NCBI GenBank assembly: GCA_021821465.1
Contig: JAKACM010000007.1
Span: 1-64,000, forward strand
Source: Bacillota bacterium
GTDB taxonomy: Bacteria > Bacillota > Sulfobacillia > Sulfobacillales > Sulfobacillaceae
DNA: 64,000 nt
Direction of reading: 5' to 3'
The translations under genes were made by a program, and so were the position numbers. How positions within the stretch are numbered: the first letter of the stretch is position 1; every line of letters begins with the position of its first letter. Shown here one piece after another: positions 1 through 7,777 of the stretch. The notes under the pieces are model-generated. The model saw only the letters and a program-made list of their open reading frames with translations. It had not been told where the DNA came from and did not search any database.

Positions 1-371
1 CAGGAGTAAACCTCAAACGACACAGTGTAGGAGTCTATGCACTCGCTGGATTAGGCGCCGGCATGGCGGGATTTCTTTCCATGGCCCACTTCCAGACGGC
101 ATCCCCAGTAGCCGGAAGCGACTATCTGTTAATCGCTGTGGCCGCGGTCATCATCGGCGGTACCCCGTTGACGGGTGGGGAAGGCAGCATCTGGGGCACG
201 GTTGTCGGGGCGTTAATTATCAGTGTTCTTGAGAATGGGTTCGTGATGCTAAATGTTTCTGCATTTTGGCAACTGGTAGCGGTCGGTCTCACCACCATTC
301 TCGCGGTCTACTTTGACGAAATCCAAAGGCACTTCCGAATCGCCCAGGCTGCACGGCGCGACGCCGCATAG
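1..371 (+). CDS. Sugar ABC transporter permease, C-terminal part (RbsC type)
   Basis: The frame is open to the left edge of the window, so the N-terminal half lies outside. The visible ~122 residues contain the signature of ribose/xylose-type (BPD_transp_2) permeases: VYALAGLGAGMAGFLSMA, then IAAV-like IAVAAVIIGGTPLTGGEGSI, then a last hydrophobic segment around QLVAVGLTTILAVYFD. It would form the membrane channel of a sugar importer together with an ATPase and a periplasmic-type binding protein that are not in this window. A lactonase gene follows 112 bases downstream on the same strand, which suggests one catabolic locus. Substrate cannot be told from this fragment. Confidence 0.85.
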   Translation, partial: GVNLKRHSVGVYALAGLGAGMAGFLSMAHFQTASPVAGSDYLLIAVAAVIIGGTPLTGGEGSIWGTVVGALIISVLENGFVMLNVSAFWQLVAVGLTTILAVYFDEIQRHFRIAQAARRDAA

Positions 372-483
372 GCCATGACTTGTACGGCTTTCAACGCGCC
401 CATGAATATATGGACGAATGGATGCCCGTAAGCCATATTGATGTGCGATAGGTCCAAGTTTAGCAAATAGAGGAGGTATACCA

Positions 484-1338
484 ATGCCTAACCATTTGCG
501 CAATTTGTCAGAAGTCACTCCATTGGTTGATGGCCTAGATCATCCTGAATGCGTCACGATCAGTCCTCAAGGATGGCTGTGGGCCGGCGGTGAAGCAGGA
601 CAAATTTATAAAATCAACCCGCAGGACGGGTCCTACACAATTGTGGGCAATACCGGCGGATTTGTCTTAGGAGTCTCTTGCGACGGGCAGGGTCGCCTAT
701 GGTGTTGTGACGCAGCAAGGCATGCCGTGATTGTGATGGATGAAGACACCGGTCACATCTTGCACGTCATTGAATCAGTGGGCAATATCCGTTTGGAGAA
801 CCCTAACTTCGCGGTATTCGACGCTAAAGGTTGGCTTTACATAACAGATTCAGGACATTTCGGCCAGAACGATGGTTTTTTATTTGCTGTGCCGCCCGAT
901 GGAAACCCTGTCCTCGTCGATGATCGCTGTCGTTTTTTCCCGAACGGGATGGCGCTGTCGCCGGATGGTTTGTCGCTATATATCGTTGAAAGCACTCGCC
1001 CTGCCATATCCAGGTTGAATTTAGCCACAAAGCAATACCGCATTGAGGCCGAGTTGCCGGGTACCGTCCCAGATGGTCTAGCGGTGGACCAATCCGGAAC
1101 GATCTATGTCGGTTGTTACCGGCCCGATGCAATTTTGCGCATTCGTGATAATAACATTCAAACATGGCTTAATGATCCCCAAGGAGTAACATTGGCAGCC
1201 CCGACGAATCTATGTTTCGGTGGTCCTAATCGATCTACGCTGTATATTGCATCTCTAGGGCGATGGCACATCGGATCGATCCAAATGGATACCCCAGGGG
1301 TTGCACTAATATATCCCAGCAATGGTACTATCATATAA
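484..1338 (+). CDS. SMP-30/gluconolactonase/LRE family protein
   Basis: This 284-residue protein has the six-bladed propeller pattern of the SMP-30/gluconolactonase family, which hydrolyses sugar lactones to sugar acids with a divalent metal. Motifs seen are GLDHPECV near residue 20 (family metal-ligand Glu), ENPNFAVFDAKGWLYITDSG, FFPNGMALSPDG and VPDGLAVDQSGTIYVGCY, the last two carrying the usual Asn and Asp ligands. The start is well placed after AGGAGG at 471-476. It sits between a sugar permease and a GntR regulator, so a role in catabolism of an imported sugar is inferred; the exact lactone is unknown. Confidence 0.85.
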   Translation: MPNHLRNLSEVTPLVDGLDHPECVTISPQGWLWAGGEAGQIYKINPQDGSYTIVGNTGGFVLGVSCDGQGRLWCCDAARHAVIVMDEDTGHILHVIESVGNIRLENPNFAVFDAKGWLYITDSGHFGQNDGFLFAVPPDGNPVLVDDRCRFFPNGMALSPDGLSLYIVESTRPAISRLNLATKQYRIEAELPGTVPDGLAVDQSGTIYVGCYRPDAILRIRDNNIQTWLNDPQGVTLAAPTNLCFGGPNRSTLYIASLGRWHIGSIQMDTPGVALIYPSNGTII

Positions 1339-1357
1339 GAAGGAGGAATCCAGAAGA

Positions 1358-2065
1358 TTGAAAAAGGTCGAGCAACAAGGACTATCCGACGTAGTTTACG
1401 ATGAGTTAAGGCATGCAATTTTTACCGGAGAACTCTCGTTAGGATGTCGACTCAATATCCATGATCTCGCGGAAGAATTAAGCGTTAGCTCGTCCCCTAT
1501 CATGGTAGCGGTGCGACGTTTATCGCAAGAAGGACTTGTGACGATCAAATCACGTGTCGGGAGTTTCGTCGCAGAAATGTCCCAATCACAGATCCAAATG
1601 CGAATGGAGGTACGCGAAATGATGGAGTCCTTCGCTATTGAAAAATTCCATCCCTCCGGTGACATCATCGCCCGTCTTGAAAATTCTGTGGCCCGAATGA
1701 ACGAGATACACTCCGTCGATTCCCCTAGCTCTTATTGGGAATTTAATGAGCTCGACGCCGAGTTCCACGAGACACTCATATCCACGTTGGATAACTCTCT
1801 CATGAAAGATATTTATCGGCAATTGCATTTTCACTTTTGGATGGGGCGATTAATTCTCACCGAAGAAGGCCAAATGCCGAAATGGAAAGCCAGCCGGGGT
1901 GATCATGACATGATTTTGGATGCATTTAAAAATGACAATATTGCACTGGCAACAGAAGTTCTCAGTCAACATTTACGAGCTACAAGACTACTCATTGAAT
2001 CTTATAACGATCCAAGCGACGGCCGGCAGGATGCTCCGTCAAATACTAGTGTTAAGTTAACATAG
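1358..2065 (+). CDS. GntR family transcriptional regulator (FadR/FCD type)
   Basis: A 235-residue regulator with an N-terminal winged helix (GLSDVVYDELRHAIFTGEL, then a recognition region LAEELSVSSSPIMVAVRRL) and a C-terminal FCD ligand domain with the usual acidic and histidine positions (LDAEFHETLI, then DHDMILDAF and LSQHLRA). The frame is open from an ATG at 1322, which overlaps the lactonase end, but the TTG at 1358 has AGGAGG at 1341-1346, 11 bases upstream, and gives the normal family N-terminus, so TTG is preferred. It probably senses a sugar acid and controls the neighbouring catabolic genes; this is inferred from position. Confidence 0.85.
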   Translation: MKKVEQQGLSDVVYDELRHAIFTGELSLGCRLNIHDLAEELSVSSSPIMVAVRRLSQEGLVTIKSRVGSFVAEMSQSQIQMRMEVREMMESFAIEKFHPSGDIIARLENSVARMNEIHSVDSPSSYWEFNELDAEFHETLISTLDNSLMKDIYRQLHFHFWMGRLILTEEGQMPKWKASRGDHDMILDAFKNDNIALATEVLSQHLRATRLLIESYNDPSDGRQDAPSNTSVKLT

Positions 2066-2159
2066 GTGCAGTAAAGTTCGTTAGCGATGGCGCTTTGCAT
2101 GACCACCGCGACGACCAAAATATGCCGTTGGGTTTACCACAGCCGCTTTAAACCAGTTG

Positions 2160-2455
2160 GTACATAAACCGGCACACCCCTAGTTTGTATTGCGCATTGC
2201 GATCGGCCACGGCCTGTTGAATCCATGTAATATGGTTCGCAACGGCCAAGTCCCACGCTTGTCAATCACCACGTGGTAGAGGCCAAAAACCACATCAGCA
2301 ACGGCACCTTGGACCAACGGAACACTGCCCCGGCGGTCCTGTCGATGGCTAAGTCACGCCTTGGATGCCAACAAAGGGGGCAACCACACCCGTGCCCCCA
2401 GCAAATGACAGTCCGTGACACTACTGAATTCCTTCCGCCATTCGATTAAAGTCAT
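2160..2455 (-). pseudogene. Degenerate IS1595-type transposase remnant
   Basis: Reading the minus strand, the piece starts MTLIEWRKEFSSV, like the N-terminus of IS1595-family transposases. A second frame gives CPLCWHPRRDLAIDRTAG and AVFRWSKVPLLMWFLA, matching the family's zinc finger and SKxPLxxWFxA segment, and a third frame continues with GLYHVVIDKRGT. The pieces are in order but need at least two frameshifts, so the gene is dead. No terminal repeats could be identified. The remaining DNA from 2066 to 2583 holds nothing else recognisable. Confidence 0.5.
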
Positions 2456-2583
2456 GGCGGCGCGGCATCTCCTCTCCACTTTGGTTCCGTTTTTTTGTTC
2501 ATTTTTATAAGAACTTCCTCCGCCGGTGGAGTTTTTCGGAGTTACCTGCCCAAGGCATTTTCTTTTCAAGCAAAGGCATAAAG

Positions 2584-3453
2584 TTAGGACTTTCTTTGGG
2601 TCGTTGCGGGTTCATCCCCGACCCAAGAGGGCAAATCATTGCCTTCCCCGGGGACTGTAACGGCGAATCCCCCCAAAGAACCGTCACCATAGGTCCTGGG
2701 CCAGCTTCGCTCACTTCTTCGGAAAGCTGTGGGCCGCAATACAGCCATAGGGGTTCTTTGTGCCCCCTGACCCATCGGATTGTCGCGCAAGAGGTCCACC
2801 ACCAAATTCTTGTCTACAAAGTTAGATCCGGCCAGAACTTCGGCCCCAATATCATTGACATCGACAATAGCTACCCCCGCACCAAATACCTTTGATAACT
2901 GGTTCGCCAACTTTTTGCCTGAGCGAGGCGCCAACACGATGTACTGATCATAGGGGGGGATCGTCGTGGGTCCGGGACCGTCAATCGAAGCCACCCGTCT
3001 CCCGGCTATTCGATAAAAATCCCCTGAGCGTCCAAAAATTCGGTCGCAAGCCCCAATTCCTGCGGCTAAAACTATTCTAGGCAGGCCCACCTCACGTATG
3101 GCCATTTCCATGGTTTCAGGGCGCCTAAGACCTAAACCATAACCAAGCTGTCGAACGTAACGTGACAAGAATCGCGCACTCCACCCGGCCTTGACATGAC
3201 TCAAGGGTATCGCCCGCCCTTCCGATATAGCCACAACCTTTTCTCCAAGAACGATGATATCCTCAGCCCTAACCTTGTTTTGAAAATAAGGAAGAAGAGT
3301 GCGGGTCAAATTCTCGCCGGGCTGTATCAAGTGGGTACGGATTACATACCTCAAATATCGTTTGTTTCCAATCTCCTTAACAGGTTTTTCTATCCATGTC
3401 CCATTACCATGGTCATCGGGAGGTACATCCGGATAAATTGGACTATCAGCCAT
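2584..3453 (-). CDS. F420-0:gamma-glutamyl ligase-like protein (CofE domain)
   Basis: A 289-residue protein with the fold signature of the CofE/F420-ligase family: RYVIRTHLIQPGENL, the segment VRAEDIIVLGEKVVAISEGR, a glycine/aspartate-rich IVDVNDIGAEVLAGS, and DNPMGQGAQRTP, which corresponds to the conserved (N)P(L/M)GQGxxxTP metal/nucleotide region. Start is the ATG behind GGAGGAGAG. Real CofE adds glutamates to coenzyme F420; no other F420 genes are visible here, and this family has many members of unknown substrate, so the enzymatic role is left open. It is followed downstream (leftward) only by transposase debris and faces away from the aldolase, which is also on the minus strand 170 bases upstream. 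Confidence 0.75.
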   Translation of the reverse strand: MADSPIYPDVPPDDHGNGTWIEKPVKEIGNKRYLRYVIRTHLIQPGENLTRTLLPYFQNKVRAEDIIVLGEKVVAISEGRAIPLSHVKAGWSARFLSRYVRQLGYGLGLRRPETMEMAIREVGLPRIVLAAGIGACDRIFGRSGDFYRIAGRRVASIDGPGPTTIPPYDQYIVLAPRSGKKLANQLSKVFGAGVAIVDVNDIGAEVLAGSNFVDKNLVVDLLRDNPMGQGAQRTPMAVLRPTAFRRSERSWPRTYGDGSLGGFAVTVPGEGNDLPSWVGDEPATTQRKS

Positions 3454-3622
3454 CGTGTCTCTCCTCCATCACTCTAGTCATCCATTGCTTAAGGTATGAC
3501 GGTGACAAGATGAGAGACACTCCGGTTGTGATCTAACTTTTTACCATACAGGCAAGAATTTAGCATGCCTGGCAATAATAGCCATAACCAATGTGTGATA
3601 ATGCCTACCGGATTCTTTGCCG

Positions 3623-4528
3623 TTAACCAGGATAATTGGCCAACAATTCATGGATTTTTTCACTAAGAATCATGGCTTCATGATAGGACTGTTGCCACAC
3701 ATTGCGGCCGAAAATCAAACCTGTCGCCCCGCAATCCATGCACATGCGTGCTTTTTCCAAGGCGCTTCCAGACGACCCTTTTTCGCCACCGGCAAAAATG
3801 ACCAAAGAACGTCCCGCAGAACGAATAATTTGTTGCAGCGCCGATTCCACGGTCCATTCCCGGTGATATGCCTTAGGAGTATGCGAAAGTTTGGCAGAGT
3901 CAATCTTCGGAACATTAATCTTTATCACATCGGCTCCCAGTTCCTGAGCAACACGCGCCGCATAATCAATGGCATACAGAGAATCTCGTCCGCCTTTTGC
4001 CTCGATGGCGGCTCCCCTGGGGTAGCTCCAAACCACGACGGGCAGTCCGTAACGATCCGCTTCTTCCCGGACCAAACGGAATTGCTTAAAGTCTTCATCC
4101 TGTCGAGAAGAGCCCACGTACAACGTATAACCGACGGCATCGGCTCCTAAGCGTACGGCATCTTCTACCGTGGCATTAAGCGGAGACAAAGGTTCGTCAT
4201 CGGAGGGAATCTCCGTTTTCCCATTGAGTTTTAAGATAAGGGGGACTTGTCCAGCATAATCCCCATAATATTTCTCTGCCAGTCCAAATTGACAAGCAAT
4301 GGCCGAAAAATGACCATCCAAGGCAACACGAAATTGGAATGAAGGATCCTGGCTTTCGGGAGCCTCCAAAAAGTCTCGCGGCCCATGCTCCAACCCTTGA
4401 TCAATGGGCAAGATCATAAGCGTGCCATTGCCGGGACCACTCCCGTATAGCAAACGGTACAAACGGGCTTTTTTACCCGTGCTCAGATTTAGTTGATCAA
4501 GATGCGCACGAATTTCCTGATTAGCCAT
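3623..4528 (-). CDS. fbaB: Class I fructose-bisphosphate aldolase (DhnA/FbaB type)
   Basis: A 301-residue TIM-barrel aldolase of the archaeal-type class I family. The N-terminal phosphate/substrate region ILPIDQGLEHGP, the Schiff-base strand GADVIKINVPK with its lysine, and the C-terminal phosphate loop IFAGGEKGSS and GLIFGRNVWQ are all present. The family cleaves fructose 1,6-bisphosphate to dihydroxyacetone phosphate and glyceraldehyde 3-phosphate in the cytoplasm. Start is ATG after AAAGGAT. It lies beside the sugar-uptake and lactonase genes; relatives that act on other ketose phosphates exist, so glycolysis versus a dedicated catabolic step is not settled. Confidence 0.85.
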   Translation of the reverse strand: MANQEIRAHLDQLNLSTGKKARLYRLLYGSGPGNGTLMILPIDQGLEHGPRDFLEAPESQDPSFQFRVALDGHFSAIACQFGLAEKYYGDYAGQVPLILKLNGKTEIPSDDEPLSPLNATVEDAVRLGADAVGYTLYVGSSRQDEDFKQFRLVREEADRYGLPVVVWSYPRGAAIEAKGGRDSLYAIDYAARVAQELGADVIKINVPKIDSAKLSHTPKAYHREWTVESALQQIIRSAGRSLVIFAGGEKGSSGSALEKARMCMDCGATGLIFGRNVWQQSYHEAMILSEKIHELLANYPG

Positions 4529-4802
4529 AGTATCCTTTCATCCCTTTCCTGTTTTTGCTAATTGTCTCTATCTTTTCTCTTATGATACCAAAGCCACACG
4601 TGAAAACGAAATTACCTGGCTTGTCTAAAATGCCTAAAAGAGAAAAAAGACTGGATGCTCATTTCAAGCTATTCTCGTATCGTGGGGCAGTCACGGCAAA
4701 ATTAATCGAGGAGGTAGCGGTGGATATTTCGATATTCGGAGTATGCCATCCCTCTTTTCCGTTGGTTAGAATGAGAATCAAAGTGGGAAAGGAGGAGAAA
4801 AA

Positions 4803-5099
4803 ACCACCGACACCATAGGCATTTCAAATCAAGCGATTAGCACGGCAATCCGGCAGGCCTTTCCGGATGCCAAGAATCCCTTGCCTTTAATGGCTCTACC
4901 CAGTGAGATCTATGGGCAACAATTTCAATGTGTCCAAATTGGTACCCAGCAGATGGCCATCCCTCATGTTGGCGCACGATATCCTCAGGATGGCGAACGG
5001 GTTTCTCAGGGTATTGATCCCCAACTGTTTATTACATGGAAGGGACATCCAAATCCGGATTCTTGTGGCCGTTTACTGGATTTCGCAAGCCGTCTTTAG
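4803..5099 (+). pseudogene. Degenerate copy of the 7027-7686 protein family
   Basis: The plus-frame translation QAISTAIRQAFPDAKNPLPL, later AIPHVGARY and GIDPQLFITWKG, aligns in order with QAIATAFRTVFPDAPSDWPL, AIPHAQAYA and GVDPYLFILREG of the intact gene at 7027. No ATG opens this frame after a stop at 4767; an ATA (4815) sits about 18 bases after AAAGGAGG at 4789-4796. The similarity is lost after about 5060 through a frameshift, and the DNA then runs into a resolvase fragment at 5197. It is therefore a truncated paralogue, not a working gene. From 4529 to 4800 nothing convincing was seen. Confidence 0.6.
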
Positions 5100-5196
5100 T
5101 CACGGACGGTATTTGTGGGGTCCCGACAAGAATTTTTCCACCATTCTCGCCGGGGGAGTGTTAACAGGTTCATACCTCACGGTTCTGATCGGGATC

Positions 5197-5246
5197 CAGA
5201 TCGAATTCGTGCGGGAACAGTTGACGTTTACGGGGGAGGATTCCCC
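5197..5246 (+). pseudogene. Serine resolvase fragment, left of the IS4 insertion
   Basis: The plus-frame reads QIEFVREQLTFTGEDSP, the stretch that precedes the conserved MAxLLLxVMGAFAEFER helix of Tn3/invertase-type serine recombinases. The continuation of this protein lies 1.4 kb away at 6667, after removal of the IS and one copy of its target duplication. The N-terminal catalytic domain with the active-site serine is missing: upstream sequence is unrelated. Confidence 0.7.
5234..5246. repeat. Left 13-bp target-site duplication of the IS4-type element
   Basis: GGGAGGATTCCCC lies directly outside the left terminal repeat and is repeated exactly at 6653-6665 outside the right one. Duplications of 10-13 bp are typical of IS4-family transposition. 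Confidence 0.8.
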
Positions 5247-6652
5247 ATACGCGCTAACTTAAGGGGAGGTATCGTACTGAAGACGTCGTTTCCGGGGTCG
5301 TTCATGGAGATGTCGTTTCCCATGTTGAGTGGGTCGCCTCCAGTCCTGGATATCGAGAAAGCCTGGCACGAGTTGGCAGAGGTCATTCCCGATGAGTGGG
5401 GTATAGCGCCAAACGGCGCGGGATATCGGCGCGGACGGGATATCCATAGGGAAAAAAAGAGCCGTCCGGGTTCTGGAAAGCATCGACGAGGAGAGCCCCG
5501 AGGACTTTGGCTAATAGGTAGGTTTGTGCCAGTTTCGGATCGAATGCCTGCAAATGATCGAGATGGAGGAGACTTTTGAGGCGCTTGAAGGCACACGCGA
5601 TTTGCCAGCGCAAGCGGTACCGATCCAGAATGTCGGTCGCGGACCCAGGCCGTTTCGGGTCAGGGGGTCACAATCAATACATAATCGGCCGCGTCCAACG
5701 TCTTGGCTGACACGGTGTGGCCATGACGACGCGCCGTTTGACGAGCTTGACGGCGACTTGCTGCCGCGGCCTCCGGGGATTTGCGGATCGCCACAACGCG
5801 GAGCCGCAAGGGTGGGCTTTGGCGAGTCGGGCGAATTTGCACCCACCATTGTCCGGGGGTCGTGTCCGTCAGCGTCCGCACGGCTTCCAGAACATCCCAT
5901 GGGTCTCCCTCCAATGTTTCCCAGCGTAAAGCATTCCATCCAAACCGGGCAATCACATGCGCCTGCCGATCGACGATCCAGGCCAACGCCGAGGCTTTCG
6001 CGTCATTCCGATCACTCAAGACGACATCATTGCGCTGCCAAGGCAATCGGGTTAAGGATTCCCCTCCGTGCTGATCCGTGAGGTCGAGTCCTTCCCACCG
6101 TTTTTCTGCCCAATTCCATGGGGCATGGAGGCGCCAGGTCGTCCCGGGACTCCCGGGTTCTTGAATCGTCGTACTGTCGGTCAAGACGAGGCGAAAGGGA
6201 AAGGTCCGCGGTGTCTCCAGACCCCGTTCCACAAACCCACGGTCCACTCAATGTCCCCACCACGCCTCGGCGTGGCGTAACCGTTTCAAGACGGCCACAT
6301 TGGACAGACTTCCGAGACCCGTCCGTTCGGCCCCACTCGCCACGGTGCGCAAAGACCAATCATTCCCGGCATACGCGAAGATAAGGCGTAACAGAGCTTC
6401 GGCGCTCTGAATGGCCCGCCGGCGCATGATCGCATGCTGCTCCCAGGCCGCATCTTGCCAACCTTTCGGCAAAAAATGCAACAAAAATGCCCAGCTTTCC
6501 TCCCACACGGTCTTTGAAGACTTCACCACCATATCCTCCTCGTGCCTAAACTGTTCCTCTTTCGATCACTGCGGGATATCTGGGAAAAGTCCTTTACGTT
6601 TCGAAAAATTTTTTTAAGTTTATTTTATAGGGTCAGCTAAGTTAGCGCGTAT
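5247..6652 (-). mobile_element. IS4-family insertion sequence (1406 bp), inactive
   Basis: The element is bounded by ATACGCGCTAACTTA at 5247-5261 and its exact reverse complement at 6638-6652, flanked by a perfect 13-bp direct repeat. Inside is one transposase gene on the minus strand, broken by a stop and a frameshift. The insertion lies inside a serine resolvase gene: joining 5246 to the second copy of the duplication restores TGEDSP followed by MAPLLLSVMGAF. Size, terminal repeats and duplication length all agree with the IS4 family. Confidence 0.85.
5383..6532 (-). pseudogene. IS4-family DDE transposase, broken
   Basis: Minus-strand pieces run in order. The first (from 6532) contains AEALLRLIFAYAGNDWSLR and ends at an in-frame TGA at 6248-6250. 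The same frame continues with LVLTDSTTIQEPGSPGTTWR (first Asp) and DVVLSDRNDAKASALAWIV (second Asp). At a run of C near 5654 the frame shifts and resumes as DILDRYRLRWQIACAFKRLK and LLHLDHLQAFDPKLAQTYLL. In the family's YREK motif the catalytic Glu is expected where Ala is read (QIACAF), a one-base GAG-to-GCG difference. One stop, one frameshift and the lost Glu make it inactive. Confidence 0.8.
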
Positions 6653-6665
6653 GGGAGGATTCCCC
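6653..6665. repeat. Right 13-bp target-site duplication of the IS4-type element
   Basis: Exact second copy of GGGAGGATTCCCC, directly outside the right terminal repeat of the IS; partner of 5234-5246. Confidence 0.8.
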
Positions 6666-6666
6666 C

Positions 6667-6915
6667 ATGGCCCCTCTGCTCTTGTCCGTCATGGGAGCTT
6701 TTGCGGAATTTGAACGGGCTCTGATGCGGGAACGGAAACGGGAAGGCATTGCCTTAGCCAAAAAGCAGGGGGTATACAAAGGCCGCCAACCCGCCTTGCA
6801 GCCGGCTCAAGTCGCGGAACTGCGGCAAAAAGCCCAAGCGGGGGCCAAGAAAGCCGTATTAGCCCGCGAGTATGGCATCAGCCGGGAGACGGTGTATCAA
6901 TATCTCAGACGTTGA
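6667..6915 (+). pseudogene. Serine resolvase/invertase, C-terminal part
   Basis: The 82-residue frame begins MAPLLLSVMGAFAEFERALM, the long conserved helix of Tn3/Hin-type serine recombinases, continues with RERKREGIALAKKQGVYKGR and ends in a helix-turn-helix (VLAREYGISRETVYQYLRR). The catalytic N-terminal domain is absent; a short preceding piece sits at 5197-5246 left of the IS4 insertion. The ATG at 6667 is an internal methionine exposed by the insertion rather than a true start. A Tn3-type terminal repeat follows 58 bases downstream, so this was probably the resolvase of a Tn3-family transposon. Confidence 0.8.
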
Positions 6916-6972
6916 CTATGGCGAATGTCTGCATGTCTGAGCTCACGACGTTTTAAGCCATAAAATGGATCG

Positions 6973-7010
6973 GTTATCGAGGTTTTTCGTTCCATTACTA
7001 CTGATACCCC
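6973..7010 (-). repeat. Tn3-type 38-bp terminal repeat (A), right-end orientation
   Basis: The reverse complement begins GGGGTATCAGTAGTAATGGA and continues with ACGAAAAACC. Spacing and key positions (GGGGT at the tip, TGGAACGAAAA in the middle) match the 38-bp inverted repeat of Tn3. Similarity to the repeat at 10142 continues about 12 bases past the 38-bp core. The transposon body would lie to the left, where the resolvase fragment is. Confidence 0.7.
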
Positions 7011-7026
7011 TAAAAGGAGAAGAATC

Positions 7027-7686
7027 ATGGATTATGTCATCTTACAAAAGCAGGCCATTGCGACTGCATTTCGTACGGTCTTTCCGGATGCACCCTCAGA
7101 TTGGCCTCTTGTCGAGCTTCCCGATGATGGGGGCGACCGCAATGTTCAGATGATCCAATGTGGAAGTGACTGGCGGTGTGCGATTCCGCACGCGCAAGCC
7201 TATGCGGAACGTCGATCGTCTTCATTCCGGGGGCGAAAATTTCATGTGGATCAATGGGAGGAAAATGGGTGGGGGGTTACGAAAGGAGTGGACCCTTATT
7301 TGTTCATTTTACGGGAAGGGCATATGCATCGCTTGTATTATGCGTTTTATCGGGTCATTCCGTTGCATGCGTCCAGTGGAATGAATGAGGAGTGGAAGAT
7401 TTGGGTGGAAGACGGGGAGTTGCTTGTGCATCTGTGGCCTTTGCGTGATCCCTTACATCCCTCCGTCATTCCGCCGTTACCAACGAGACCCTTAGTGGTA
7501 GTCGGTACCGATGCAGGCTTATGGCTGGGGCGGGCCTGGAGTCGGGGAACGACCCATCCGCACACGGTGTGGGATCTCTTGGAGAATGCGCTGAACACGA
7601 TGATGGATTACGAGATGGAGCAGCCCCCACTACCTATCGTGGTGCCAGGATTGACTATTCAGGGCCGCCAAGCGGTGATCCTTTAG
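7027..7686 (+). CDS. Uncharacterised protein, mobile-island family (intact copy)
   Basis: This 219-residue protein is not recognised. It starts MDYVILQKQAIATAFRTVFP behind AAAAGGAGA at 7012-7020 and is rich in Trp, His and Pro, with no signal peptide or membrane segment. Notable parts are AIPHAQAYAERR, GVDPYLFILREGHMHRLYYA, and the tail YEMEQPPLPIVVPGLTIQGR. The ribosome binding site lies immediately outside a Tn3-type terminal repeat (6973-7010). The window carries a broken N-terminal copy (4803-5099) and a C-terminal fragment (10318-10401), so this is a multi-copy family linked to the island. A 10-bp-stem hairpin follows the stop. Function unknown; cargo of a mobile element is the most I can infer. 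Confidence 0.7.
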   Translation: MDYVILQKQAIATAFRTVFPDAPSDWPLVELPDDGGDRNVQMIQCGSDWRCAIPHAQAYAERRSSSFRGRKFHVDQWEENGWGVTKGVDPYLFILREGHMHRLYYAFYRVIPLHASSGMNEEWKIWVEDGELLVHLWPLRDPLHPSVIPPLPTRPLVVVGTDAGLWLGRAWSRGTTHPHTVWDLLENALNTMMDYEMEQPPLPIVVPGLTIQGRQAVIL

Positions 7687-7691
7687 TGTAA

Positions 7692-7723
7692 GACCGACGA
7701 CAGGCGTCCTGCAGTCGTCGGTC
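7692..7723. terminator. Hairpin after the 7027 gene
   Basis: GACCGACGAC at 7692-7701 pairs perfectly with GTCGTCGGTC at 7714-7723. It lies 6 bases after the stop codon. No clear T-run follows on the plus strand, so termination is plausible but not certain. Confidence 0.45.
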
Positions 7724-7777
7724 AATGGTCGAAAATCTCGTATGGGAATAGGCTTTTATCCATCGGCCTTGTTCGTA

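Noticed and set aside
3617-4150. 177-codon plus-strand frame
   Set aside because: It is antisense to the well-supported aldolase gene and has no family signature; a shadow frame.
4555-4818. 87-codon plus-strand frame
   Set aside because: No good ribosome binding site and no recognisable sequence; it overlaps the start of the broken family copy.
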